Shown here piece after piece: positions 25,330 to 36,148 of a stretch of 64,000 bases of DNA (the stretch's first letter is position 1; every line of letters starts with the position of its first letter). Below the pieces are notes generated by a model. It was not told the origin of the DNA and searched no databases. It worked only from the letters and a program-made list of their open reading frames with translations. The position numbers and the translations under genes are program-made. This stretch comes from Harmothoe impar (lineage: Eukaryota; Annelida; Polychaeta; Phyllodocida; Polynoidae): positions 42,846,942 to 42,910,941 of the forward strand of contig OX381704.1 in NCBI GenBank assembly GCA_947462335.1. Reading direction: 5' to 3'.

Positions 25330-25542
25330 GATCTATCCCTTCTAGGGGGCAGGTTGCATGTCGTAAATGTCTACTACAGACATTGGGATATATTGTTAAT
25401 CTTACTCTAGGGTCTCCATAATTAGACCCTGAATCCGTTGTTAAACGGGTGTGAGGGGGTGGTAACTAATACTTATGAGATGTTAGCTTAGTTCATAGTC
25501 TCCTTACCAATTTTCACTTGACCAGGCTGGCAGAGCCAACTA

Positions 25543-26330
25543 GTCTAGGTAATTATAACCACAAGGGCGGCTACTCAAGATCTAAGTAGACCTACTACTA
25601 CGAGATTGTCTTTTTGGTCCTTCTGCTGCTTAGTTATTACATCCTCCAGTCTAGCTCGCCACACCCTTTGAGCAGCACCACCATTGCCTCGGTAAAAGTG
25701 TAGGGTGTGTGCTTTCCACCTTCAGGTATCCATAGATTCGATCACTATCACCCCCCTTGAAATGACTTCAGCTGTTAATTAGGGCGTAAAGCCACCAACC
25801 AAGTCCCTGTCAAAAGATGTGAATAACGAAACGCGCTAGTATAGTTCTCCGCTCTTTCGTCAGATGGTGCCACAATAGGGGTTTTGTACATTCCTACGAT
25901 GCTCGCGAACATTTCAACGCATAATGAGCTACATAGGCAACAAAGCGCGCTTCTAATATATTAAAATATAAAAAACAATTCAATATTGTGTATTTCTGAT
26001 AGAAATGAGGCGGTTTCCTTAAATACCAACTAAACTATAGCGAGATGAAAAATACCACACCATATCTAAGGCTTTATAAAAAACTATAGAAAGTCAGAAC
26101 CTCACACGGATCAGCATTCTGTTTGCAACGGATCACCCCTGACCCACTGGTCCTCGCATGCCACACACGGCTCTGCCGTGTTTGAGCTTTGAGGTATCAC
26201 CCATCAAGTGATCCATGCCGCCCAACATGAAGCGTAATTAATAGCTGCTGTTGCATAGCACAGTGGCAGCATCTAACTAACTCTAAAGAGTTAGTCGGCC
26301 CCTCTTTAGGGGCCACACAATAAACAAAGA
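25543..26330 (+). repeat. Diverged third copy of the 702-bp unit
   Basis: Begins aggtaattataaccacaagg and ends after the shared stem-loop and cacaataaacaaagaata. It is interrupted at about 25640-25830 by sequence that also recurs at 28529-28615 (attcgatcac, tgaaatgac, gcgtaaagc). It carries an extra hairpin, ctaactctaaagagttag, at 26277-26294. Confidence 0.75.
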
Positions 26331-26833
26331 ATACCCTGAATCTGGGACCTGCGGGCGAGGGCCCCAACTGTGAAGTCATTATTGGCCACATTGGTAATAT
26401 CAATTAAAACTTTAGACAACACCCACCTTAAGTATCATTAACGGACAATATCAATGAACTCAGCATCTGCCTGGTTACCACATTTAGCACCAATTTTACA
26501 ACTCACAGGGGCCACACTAGCCTCACCGCGCTTTTTATTGCTCTGCTGATTTCTCCAATCCAAAACATGAGGTATCTAGTCTAGCTGTGAGCTCATTGGG
26601 CCAAACAAAAAAATAATCCGTGTTCAGGTAACATGGTCCAAAAAAAAATAGGGTAGGTCTACGTCGCCTAAGGCGACGAAAGCGCGTCAAAGCGTTTACA
26701 GGGTTCGAGCCCGTGAGCTGCTCCTTGGGGCTGCAAAAAACGCTTAGACACTGAAATCCCATAGGGAAAAAATTTTGGGTTTTTGGACTTTAGGCCTTAA
26801 TTTGAGGGTGATCCCGGGCTGATAGAAAAATAA

Positions 26834-27028
26834 TTCTTGGACGAGCGGATAGCTCTGGATCTCTTTTATCTAAAACAGCGAAAAATTGATTATGGTTTCG
26901 CCGCAATTCATCCGACGGGGGGTAATCAGCCCCCCCCTCTGCCAATCAAGGCAGTGAATCTTGGCGACCGTGCGATCACTCACGGCCACCGCGACGAACC
27001 GACAGAAGAGATCGGTATCTTAGTATGA
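26834..27028 (+). CDS. Small open frame without ATG, unknown, in the mobile element
   Basis: About 64 codons run from just after a TAA at 26831 to a TGA at 27026-27028. The composition looks coding-like, with many charged residues and little simple repeat (for example RIALDLFYLKQRKIDYGF), but there is no methionine. It would need an upstream exon or a non-ATG start. Its stop overlaps the next frame's ATG (ATGA). I do not recognise the family. It may be the remnant of a longer gene or a chance open frame. Confidence 0.2.
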   Translation, partial: FLDERIALDLFYLKQRKIDYGFAAIHPTGGNQPPPLPIKAVNLGDRAITHGHRDEPTEEIGILV

Positions 27029-27162
27029 TTCGTGTGACCTACTTAGAGGCTCACACGGTGGAGGTGTGTCCGGCGTTCGGCGCGCTGATTGGCTACTGGT
27101 GGGAGGCGCTGTGCCGCGTCAAGAACTTCACCTATTTGGGGCGGCTGTTAAAGGCGCACTGA
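27025..27162 (+). CDS. 45-residue open frame overlapping the previous one, unknown
   Basis: It starts with ATG at 27025 inside the upstream frame's end (ATGA overlap) and stops at 27160-27162, just inside a hairpin (27148-27180). The stretch is GC-rich and encodes MIRVTYLEAHTVEVCPAFGA followed by an aromatic, basic tail. The frame change between the two could also be a frameshift in one former gene. No family is recognised and the length is too short to trust alone. Confidence 0.22.
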   Translation: MIRVTYLEAHTVEVCPAFGALIGYWWEALCRVKNFTYLGRLLKAH

Positions 27163-27198
27163 GTTGAGGTGCACCTTTAAGCAAGAGCGCGATCCGGC

Positions 27199-27287
27199 CT
27201 AGTCTTGCGGACCTCTGTTTAGAGAGTGTAGCAAGCGGCTATGTCGCGCTCTCCAACCACAGGCTTAACAGTGGTCCGCAAGACTAG
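27199..27287. repeat. 15-bp perfect inverted repeat with 59-base loop
   Basis: CTAGTCTTGCGGACC at 27199-27213 is mirrored by GGTCCGCAAGACTAG at 27273-27287. A neighbouring hairpin, ttaaaggcgcac / gtgcacctttaa, sits at 27148-27180. Both follow the two short frames and are GC-rich compared with their surroundings. Confidence 0.85.
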
Positions 27288-27498
27288 AGTGCAAGACGCG
27301 TGCACACACAGACCGAACAGACACACACAGACCCACACACCCACACACTCCTATCAGTGAGACGTCTAGCAGATTCGGGAGAGGCGACCAGGGAGGTACT
27401 CTCGGCTAGCGGCCACTAATTGCCTGTTTAGATAAGGCACAGAAACAAGGGTGATGACAGACTACGTGTTCAAGCAGCCAACATGCCCTGACACTTGA

Positions 27499-27718
27499 TA
27501 ATGGGTGTGGACCGCTAAATTCGATATGGTGACATGACCATTTCTTATAATCGACAAACGACATGAGGTCTAATGACAAGTGACATGAGGCCCAAAAAAT
27601 CATAGTGACAGGTGACATGAACATTTCTTAAAATCGACATGGGATATGAACATTATTAAGTGACATTGTCATGTGACATGGTCATTTTCTAAGATCGACA
27701 TTCGACATGGGGACCCCC
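27499..27718 (-). repeat. Inner inverted repeat, right arm (GACATG-rich)
   Basis: The diverged reverse complement of 21985-22138, longer and with about ten copies of GACATG or GACAT variants. GACATG is also the target-site duplication sequence, although that match may be chance because the duplication comes from the host site. Confidence 0.72.
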
Positions 27719-29478
27719 TATCCAGAGCCCCTTGATAGATGACAGCTGTTGTGTGTAAGAAAAGTGTATGCCTCACAATCAAAAGATGATAAAAGGCTTT
27801 ATCCCACTCGATGTGGGTTTTGAATCAAATATCAAGGGATCAAATATCAGATCGATATTTGACGTCGTCAAGTGATATCTGACGTTGTCAATCACTTTTA
27901 CTATGTAGTCAAGGTCGTAAAAACAGAGCCCCCTGATTGGTCAACAGCATGAATGAAAGTTGCATCTCAAACTTTTAATACTCGGTATGGGGCCCCGTGG
28001 GGCTGGGACCAATATTTGCAATTTTCGGAAATACTGTCGAGAATTTCTAGATGGAAACACCTTGTCTGGGGTAATTTGACCTCTACTCTTCGATATTCAA
28101 GTAATACTCAAGCTATTCTGACTCTAAACATGAGTAAAACGGTCATTTACCAGCGTTATCGGCAGCGCCGACATCAACAACTGCTGATCTCCCTTGGTTA
28201 CATGACCCAGCTCCGTTTCTAAGGCCTCATGGATCGGGGCCCTGAAGGGGGATCTGCAGAGGCCCTATATCGGGCCCTAGATATGTACATTATATTAATA
28301 TCTCATAACTTAATTTACTCTAAAATCTTTTGATAGTTCATAACCTTGACTCTTATCTCCTTTTCTCGCGGGATAAAGATAGAATTTGGTTGTTGGCGTG
28401 GCCTCTCGTGGATATCTGCTCTTCTCCACGGCACCTCTCGAGCCCCCTGCGGGGCCTCTAGGGGCTGCTAGACGTCTCTCTGCTATGTAGTGTGGGATGT
28501 AAAAGAACCCTTGTCTCGGTAAAAGGGCCAATAGATTCGATCACCATCACCGCTCTTGAAATGACCATAGCTGTTAACTAAGGCGTAAAGCAACCCACAC
28601 ACCCACACACCCACACATTTTTCTGTATGAGCCTTCAGACCTCAAGCTGCTCAGTGTACGGGACTAGGTTTTGTCATAGGCCCTACGGACGCTACTCAAG
28701 GTAAAAATAAGAGAGCTGTCTCACCATGACATTGGGCTGGCTGTAGTTTTTTATGTTTCGGTACCTACAACCAAAACAGCCAGTACCCGCCCCAGGGCTT
28801 CATGTCGCACGCGGGAAAAGTATAACGGTGGCGCCAACTGTCGGAATAGCGGGTACACTACGTCAGTAGTTCTTTTGTTCTCCGCTGAGTGACTGGGCGA
28901 AATGTAGTCGGTAGCTCTATTTTCTGTGCACTGTTCTGTTCATTTTCTACACTTAACACTTAAATAGACCGCGTGTTTGTACAAGCTAACCGTTTTTATC
29001 AGTGCAAAAATTAAATAAGCATCGGATAGAACACTAAAAAAATGAGAAAGTAATCCAGCACTTAGTATAAGGCACCAGTTTTATCATGAGACACCGAAAG
29101 TCTGGTTTTTTTAAGGTGGATAAGACAGTCGACTGAGAGCTCCAAACTAACCAAAAACGTACCAGAGGGAGAACGTACCCGACAGGGCAGGGGCCTTCTA
29201 CACCCCGGCTCTGATTGATGAGCAAGCGACAAGTGCTACAGAGGGCCTATTCCTCTTTTGAGGTGGGCCCGAAATTGAACAAAAGAATAAACTCAAGAAA
29301 AAGCCTTAGGCTTAAAAGAGTTGTAGATACTGATTTTAACGAAGAAGTCACATTCATTAGTTTACAAATAGCCCGTGTAAGTACGCCCATGTCTTGCTTA
29401 TTTCTCATAGGGTTGTAAGATAGTCACATCATGATGCACATCATCATAAACGCAATCATGATACCTTTCATTGTAAGT

Positions 29479-29527
29479 AGACTCGCCTCTCTGCCCTCTC
29501 TTTTAGAGAGGGCAGAGAAGCGAGTCT
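29479..29527. repeat. Hairpin inside right TIR
   Basis: Mirror copy of 21192-21240: the agactcgcctctctg arm, a TTTT-containing loop, then the arm ending gcgagtct. The long C runs at 29549-29577 and 29601-29617 are the complement of the left TIR's G runs. Confidence 0.85.
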
Positions 29528-29744
29528 CACTCTTAAAAAACCCTGCCCCTCCCCCCCCCTCCCCCCCCTCCCCCCCCCATGCATCTTAAAGAGTGCCCCC
29601 CAGAGTGCCCCTCCCCCCCTAGAAAAAAAGAGCCACATTTTTAAATTATTTTTTAGCAAGCTTTTTCAGCTTGCTTTTTTTTTCTTTTTTTAAATTTATT
29701 TATCCATCAAAATCTCAAGTGACTTATTTTGAAAGCCAACCTAG

Positions 29745-30006
29745 TAGTCACGTGACCCCCTTAAGTAGGTCACTTCCCGTCACGTGACCTATTTGAATTT
29801 CCCGCCAACATGGTGGTCACGTGACCCTCTTAAGTAGGTCACTTCCGGTCACGTGACCTATTTGAATTTCCCGCCCAAAGGTCACGTGACCGGAAGTAGG
29901 TCACTTCCGGTCACGTGACCTATTTGAATTTCCCGCCAAAAGGGAGGCCTCTCATTGGCTGCTTTTGAATTTCCCGCCAAAAGGGAGGCCTCTGATTGGC
30001 TGCAGG
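29745..30006. promoter_or_regulatory. Promoter-like array in right TIR
   Basis: The same motif set as the left array on the opposite strand: TTTGAATTTCCCGCC modules, CACGTG E-boxes, ACTTCCGG and two ATTGG boxes. The extra E-box/ETS unit lies here. Both arrays could drive inward or outward transcription, the outward direction running into SSPN intron 2. Confidence 0.6.
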
Positions 30007-30065
30007 TCGATTGAGTAATAAACAGTACTTAACTATAGTCCCGTTCCGATACATACTATACTACT

Positions 30066-30071
30066 GACATG
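30066..30071. repeat. 6-bp target-site duplication, right (GACATG)
   Basis: Direct repeat of 20678-20683, immediately outside the right TIR. Confidence 0.85.
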
Positions 30072-32623
30072 TGTCCCTCATTTGATATGTGCCACTGACC
30101 TGGGTTATGTGTCATATAATACGAGAAGCAGGTTTCCACTGCGTTTTGCTGTGTAGGAAGCTAGCTGATCATTAAGAGTGTAGTGGGGTTGTAGCTGTAT
30201 GTGTGAGGGGTTTGAGAGGTTTCCGGTTACTAACCTCTGAGTGGGCGGCGTCTAGACTGGATACTATGGCCGGGTGTATACATGGTGGGTGGATCCCTAC
30301 CTCTCCTCCAGGCGGTGATTAGTGGCCGCCCGGCACTGTTGTCAGCCATCAGGTCCATTAGGACCTACCATCCTGCTCCCACACTGTGTTCACATATGTG
30401 GCCCTCCCACCTCCCTAATGCCAGCTTCTGGTTCCACAGACTGTGCTGATCACCCTCATGAATAGGCGCCAGGATATGGAAGTTTGTGCAAATCATTGTG
30501 TATAGAGACACAAGTCCAATGGGAAGGCAAGGGAGGGAGTGGGATTGGTATTCGTATAGGTATGGCACTAGGGCCTTCGTGAGTCAATGGTTCTGTGTAA
30601 TGAGATGATTTCAAAGGGATTTGAGAGGCCTGGAGACTCCGCTTGCGCTCCCTAGATAATTCAGTGGTTGGTGAGTGGGCCTCTACAGAGGAAAAAGAAA
30701 CGAGTCTTGGGAAAGCGAATGTATACACAATAGGTGACTTCTATATACCGCTGTTATTAGTTGACCGCATACCTTATAATTCCCATGTTGCTATGATTAA
30801 TCAAATGGCATAATTATGTTGCCCTTCCTTTGTTTCTTTAGCTTATTATAAGCAAAAATGTGTAAGAGTTCAGATGGAGGGGGGTTGAGAATGACAGACG
30901 GACAAACAGGGGAGTAGAGGAAGAGAGAAAGAGAGAAACGATCCCCTAGGAGGAAAAGTATGCATGAAGCGACAGTAAGGAAATGATTTGATTACAGTGA
31001 TCAGGTGGGAGAATCAGAGTGAGAGAGTGATAATCAAAGATCTTGTGGGCCCTATACCTCTGCACCCAACGGAAAAGGGGCGCAGACAAATAGGCAGAAA
31101 TCCGTATTTACTGACTGACTTGTGGTCAGAGCAACCGCCTCCATTCCTGCTTTGTTTAGAGCTGCTCGCATCAGGGAGCTCAATGGATGAGGGGGAGCTG
31201 TAGCACGATTACTACACCGGTCCGGAACCGCTCATGAATCTTTATGTGATTACACGCACGACTGACCCGCCCACCCACTCCGGCCAGTGCCGTGCATGAA
31301 TAGGCACTGCCTGGATGGGAAGGATCCGTGTGCAATTTCTGGATCCTACCCATGCTCGCCCAAAGCACTCGGAAATGCAGGATTTACGTTGGTTTAGATT
31401 GTGTTTGCGTTGAGTAGGCTCATTACATGTTACAATAAAGCCAGTTCCCATTGTGTTCCCCTCTGGATATAAGCACCCTATGGAGGAGGTGTAGCCCCGT
31501 TGTCCTGCAGTGATGGAGAATGGGGATGATGGAGTGAGATAATAAGGCGATATATTATATTCCCTGTTTGGCTGAAACCCAACCCCCTCAGTCCCCATCG
31601 CTTACACACCGGCTCATTCACTATGTCCCCAGCCCCTCCATCTTGCACACAGTCCTCTTGCCTAATTAACCCCTGTTTAACATCGTGCTGGAATCCATCC
31701 AAAACAAAGGGCGATGTTTATATGATTAATTCCACCAGGGGTAGTGGAGTTGACAGGCTACAGTGGTTTAGATTAATACCAATGAAGGTGAGCCATAACT
31801 CAGAGTCGTGTATCATCCATGTGTTGTGTACATTGCAAGATATTGTCTTTATATTCTAAGTCGCGCCACAGCCTCTTATGTGGTTGTTTATTGTTCCTTT
31901 AAATAATATACAGTGCGTATAGTTGATACATACATGGTTTGAAATGTATAGGTAGTTTATGGTGATACATTAGAACAAAGGGGAACGGCATACTATGGTG
32001 ATAAATATTCCTGTATTCACCCTGTGCACTGGGGGAAAGTAGTCCGCCCTAATTATGAACAAATCAGAAGAGAGGGCACTGACACATATAGTGGACCAAC
32101 CAAGGTGTCACGGGGGGGGGGCACTCTCTATATTTTCAATATTAACCATGTGTGTATATGCCCTACATCTAAAACCCTTATACATGTTACAAGAACTAAA
32201 TTGAGAGCAAAAACATACCTCTTTCCCTTCAAATAAGGGAAATTCAGGCACAAAATGGGAAAGGCAGGGGGACTTCTCATTGAGCTTGTGTATGCACATG
32301 ATAGCCAATGACTGTGGGAGTACCCCCCCCCCCCTGGGTTTGCTACGATCAGGGTTGAGGAGGGTAATTACAGGTGGACAGACACAGTGCTAGTGCTGCA
32401 GAGAGGTGGCAATCACCAGGTGCTATAACAGCTGAGGGTACTTCCAGGCCTGGACATCCAGGTTGCAGAGGACTAGGTATAATCACATTAGGCCCATTTA
32501 CACCCACCTCACCTGGGGTAAGACCAACACCTTGAGAAGTAGTTCTCGAATTATAGACAGAATAACCTTCTAAATTCAATGTTGGGTAGCCAAATGATAA
32601 TAAATCCACAAACATACTCGTCC

Positions 32624-32753
32624 CCAATACAACTATATTTATCAGACTCCTTTATGAAGGGTGATAGTAATATTATCAGCCTCGCCCTGCGGGCTCTGCT
32701 GATAATATTACTACACCCTTCATAAAGGAGTCTGATAAATATAGTTGTATTGG
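32624..32753. mobile_element. Long hairpin element 2, next to SSPN exon 3
   Basis: The left arm ccaatacaactatatttatc through gataatattatcagc-like sequence is mirrored by gctgataatattac through tatagttgtattgg around the GC-rich apex ctcgccctgcgggctctg. It ends 126 bases before exon 3. A transcript would form a very stable stem just upstream of the branch-point region. Confidence 0.88.
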
Positions 32754-32879
32754 AGACTCATATGTTAGTGTGTATATATCTTGTTATCCGTATTATTGTT
32801 GTTGTATTGGTAACATTTGCCCAACTGTATACTCATCATGCCCCTCATGTAACACCTCCACTCTCTTGTATTCCTCCAG

Positions 32880-33245
32880 GGTGCCTGCTTCACCTTGTCA
32901 TCAGTCTGCGTGTTCGTCTGTATGATTGGCAGCGTGTTCCCGGGCATCCACGGTTCCAGGATCTCCTCCTACGTGGGTGACTGCACCCTTAAGGCCAGCC
33001 GCCACTGTCAGTGTGTGCTCAGCCTAGACCCCTCAGCCAAGGTCTACGAGTACAGGGACGTCAAGACATGTGACCTTGTGAAGACCAGCGTTAAGGACTA
33101 TCTCATACTGCAGTGTGCTCTAAATGCCATTGCCAGTGGAGTGTGCTTCTGGTTTGTGACTCTACTCTGGAAGTCCCGCTACCAAGACTTGTACTCTGGA
33201 ATTCGATTTCAGTCGTACACAGGGCCTCAACAGTCGCAGTCATGA
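32880..33245 (+). CDS. SSPN: Sarcospan homologue, coding exon 3 (TM3, loop, TM4, C-terminus)
   Basis: Residues 290-410 and the stop. TM3 runs from the exon 2/3 junction to about residue 308. The extracellular loop (about 309-360) contains Cys324, Cys332, Cys334 and Cys353; the CQC pair and the YRDV then Cys arrangement match the sarcospan loop. TM4 is about 363-386, followed by WKSRYQDLYSGIRFQSYTGP, close to the sarcospan C-terminus with its WK-RYQ motif and final GPQQ. This loop-to-tail pattern is the strongest evidence for sarcospan over related four-pass families such as ENTREP/FAM189, which carry long PPxY tails absent here. The acceptor is CTCCAG at 32879. Confidence 0.92.
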   Translation, partial: GACFTLSSVCVFVCMIGSVFPGIHGSRISSYVGDCTLKASRHCQCVLSLDPSAKVYEYRDVKTCDLVKTSVKDYLILQCALNAIASGVCFWFVTLLWKSRYQDLYSGIRFQSYTGPQQSQS

Positions 33246-33437
33246 CTAGCGGCGAGGAGGAAGACAGTGTGTTAAGCTCAAAAGGAGAGAGCGAATGAAT
33301 ATACTAGGTTTGTCAGAAAATGCCGATCTCAGTTAGATGGAGATGCATCTCACGTTGAGGACAACAGGGTGGTGAGATCTGTGTTTTCTATCACTCTGAG
33401 TCTGACCATGAGCCAATTCTCAATAATATGATGATAG

Positions 33438-33443
33438 AATAAA
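33438..33443 (+). terminator. SSPN polyadenylation signal AATAAA
   Basis: A canonical AATAAA lies 193 bases after the SSPN stop codon, inside a plausible short 3' UTR (33246 to about 33460). Later signals could also be used. Confidence 0.6.
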
Positions 33444-34369
33444 GCACTGTGCACAAAAGTGGAATATGAAATGAATGTACATGTCCAGCCAGATGATGAA
33501 ACATCAACAGTGGTTTAACATAAGCTACTGCAGACGTAGATTTACAGTACTGTAAATGATATGGTTTTAATCATATTTGGGCAGCAATGTCCCCAGTATG
33601 GACGAAGGACCCTCCCTGACACTCTGGCGAGGTTTATATCATATCACTCTACTCCAGTTGTATGGAACAGTGCGATGAGAACCCATTACGTGGAGACAAC
33701 AATGCTATATCATGATGTCGACAGTGCATGATCACCCAGTCCCAGTGGGTGGTGAACCATGGGACGCTGTAAGTGAGGTAGGCTGGGTAGGATACCCGCT
33801 GGGAATTCGCCGTGTGATGTCCATACATGATTGTTATATATGGTTGTACAGTACATAATGAGGCGTTACCTGTCAGGTGTACACCCGGACAGTGAGCAGC
33901 TCACAATCATGTCCTATATTATGAGCTAATACGTAGCTCCTATCTCCAAATCTAATATCTTAGCTTGTGTTAACTTCCCCGGCTAACTTACCATACTAGC
34001 AGGTATTGCTTCTTCTCTACTAGTCGAACCTGTCCCATTCGCGCTTCCACCATTCGTTAATTCATTCATGACACGTCCCAGATAACTATTATCACCCTGT
34101 GCTCACTGACATGTTCATAGTCTATTCGCAGTTATTGACCCTCAGCTCCATCAATTCTTCCTGATATCATCTAGCAACCCCGTTCGCAGATCTGAAAAAA
34201 AAGACTACAAGGGAGGAATTCATGAATCCCTATCGGTTCTAATTAAATACAGCTCACGTGAAGTTATTGCTGAAATGGACATTTTGACCAATATTGGCGA
34301 AGCTAGGAGATAAAATTATGAGTTGTTCTTTTTTTGTGGAATAGAATGGCAGCAAGGTGCTCGCCAAGC

Positions 34370-34640
34370 CGTGCTTAATCCTTCCCTCCCTGCTCGAGGG
34401 TAGATAAGTCCCGCTGGTGCGACAATCCATCATGGCGGCCTTCCTGTCCGTGTAAGGGAGATGTCCAACCCCTAGCGGTGACGAAGGCTTTCAGTAATGG
34501 CTCTAGCCTCTCTCGCCCGGCGTCGCAGCGATCGGCGCCGATCGTGCTGCGTGCGCATCAAACCAGAACGCCGGATCTAATTTCCCATCAGTGTCTCCAT
34601 TGGTGGATCTGTTGTCAGCAGGCCTCGCCAGGTGGATGCA
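34370..34640. promoter_or_regulatory. CpG-rich block downstream of SSPN, possibly regulatory
   Basis: GC-rich with many CpGs, including cggcgccgatcg and a CATGGCGGCC segment similar to YY1-type sites. It stands out sharply from the AT-rich flank. Open frames across it are short and of no known family. It may be an enhancer, a distant promoter or a young repeat. Confidence 0.25.
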
Positions 34641-35885
34641 CTATACAGCTGTCCATAAAATACCTTTCCCTATCCACCTGTAATTCTTATAAAAGTATAG
34701 AACTACAGGCTTCATTATTATCTCCGATGTCAGGAGGGATTTCCTCTTGTAAGCAGGTCTATGTCTGTAATACCCCCTTTTCCCAATCGTCCATGGGAGC
34801 TGTTTCCATCCCTATTTCAGTACTTTATCATTAGACTAATAGCAGTGTCTACGAGCTATTGCTCAAACATTGTTATATCTAAGCAAGTTGAACATATTTT
34901 TGTCATCAGTATTATCATATCTCATCTTAACTTCCCCCATTGTCATAATTATAACTATACAGTTCCATTGGTATTATGATATCCATTGTAATTTACCCAG
35001 AATTATCGTATTCCTTGAGCCAAACTGTGAATAAAGAAAACCAACTACGCACTCTTTTTTGTTTTAGAAAACTATGGTTAATATAACTATAGTACCCTAA
35101 GGTCATTTTCTACATAGAAGGAAGAGAAATCGAAATAAGCCACACTGTAATTTTACTGTTTCGTGATGTTTTCATATATCAGGGGAAATGTCAAGCAATT
35201 CAGCGATATCTTATATTTCAGCAAGAGGAGACACATTGTAATGCAATCTGGATGACAGCTCAAAGGTCACAGAATCGGATAAATAAGAGCCCAAGCATTA
35301 GGCCACGCCAATCTTTTTGCAAAGTACCGTTATATCAGAAACATGAGCTTATAGACAAATATGGGCATATTTGGTATCAAATTAAAATGTACAGTGCCGC
35401 AAATCCAATAGGTAGGGAGAAAATGTATATTTACATATTTTGCAGATCCACAATTTCTTCGTTACTAAATTTGTGAATTGAAGCCTACGTTCCACTATAC
35501 CCAATTGGTCCTCAGCAACAACAGAAAACAAAAGAAAAACGTATGAGATACATGATTAGTGAGATAATTATCGCCCTCAATGAAGAGAAAAAAACATTTC
35601 ATTAACTTAGAGTAGACCCTCCTATCTCTATATTTATATATATAGGCTTATATATATATTATGAGAATATACGAGTACCGTAGCTCACCTACCCTCATGC
35701 TGATTATAATATTCTATTTATAGAGCACAGGTAGGCAACATAAAGTAATTTCCGCTGGAGTGGCAGTCAACGCCATTGCTGGAAACCTGCTCGCAAACCT
35801 AATCACACCTATTGCTGATTATATAGATGGTGCAGGTCTATTAGATTCCTGGTTCTCTTTTTAACCTCAGTCCTGCTTCGTGATA

Positions 35886-35955
35886 TAGCCACCATCAACT
35901 ATGCTCTAATCGACCAAAGTTATATAGGAAACGTATGGTGCTTCAATTAATCTGC
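35886..35955 (+). repeat. Partial copy of hAT-like MITE family C
   Basis: gaccaaagttatataggaaa and the following gtatggtgctt closely resemble the element at 52727-52814, with a weaker match to its left end (atagccaccatcaact). No right terminal repeat is visible. Confidence 0.5.
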
Positions 35956-36148
35956 AATGTAAAAACATGGACACATGCATTTACCAGCAGATATTAAACA
36001 GATACATAATTATATACATGTATCATAATATGGTCTGCCGTCCACGTGATTATAAATGGTCTTAATATAAAACAAATTTAAAGAAGCGTAAGAACAACAA
36101 CCTCTGAATTCAACCTCCGAAAAGACGGTTATCATGTAGTACACACAC

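Larger units (their letters stand above)
20684..30065. mobile_element. 9.4-kb long-TIR element, Maverick/Polinton-like ends, non-autonomous
   Basis: The element has near-identical terminal inverted repeats (20684-21363 and 29356-30065) starting AGTAGTATAG, and a 6-bp target-site duplication. Polintons are known for 6-bp duplications, TIRs of hundreds of bases and 5'-AG termini, which this fits. Full Polintons are about 15-20 kb and encode protein-primed DNA polymerase B, integrase, protease, packaging ATPase and capsid proteins. None is visible here: no open frame exceeds about 90 codons outside the CTG block. The near-identity of the TIRs suggests recent insertion or gene conversion. Its interior is a mosaic of palindromes, tandem repeats and a nested MITE. 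Other classes with 6-bp duplications, such as IS3EU or Dada, are not excluded. Confidence 0.7.
29356..30065 (-). repeat. Right terminal inverted repeat (710 bp)
   Basis: Reverse complement of the left repeat. It ends ctatactact and is followed at once by GACATG. It carries one extra 29-30-bp unit (a CACGTG E-box plus ggaagtaggtcacttccgg) near 29886-29918. Confidence 0.92.
20505..32879 (+). other. SSPN intron 2 (12.4 kb) hosting a 9.4-kb mobile element
   Basis: It is bounded by GTAACT at 20505 and CTCCAG ending at 32879. The element at 20684-30065 fills three quarters of it. The rest, 30072-32623, holds no convincing exon; open frames up to 118 codons there (for example 31242-31598, minus) have no recognisable features. 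A hairpin element sits just upstream of exon 3. Confidence 0.8.

Noticed and set aside
28841..28870. TGGCGCCAACTG resembling a retroelement primer-binding site
   Set aside because: No LTR ends, polypurine tract or reverse transcriptase are visible near it, so the match to a primer-binding site is too weak.
170..33245. ENTREP/FAM189 family instead of sarcospan
   Set aside because: The CPFWAG motif fits both, but the CQC and YRDV loop, the WK-RYQ-Y-G-R tail and the short C-terminus without PPxY fit sarcospan better.
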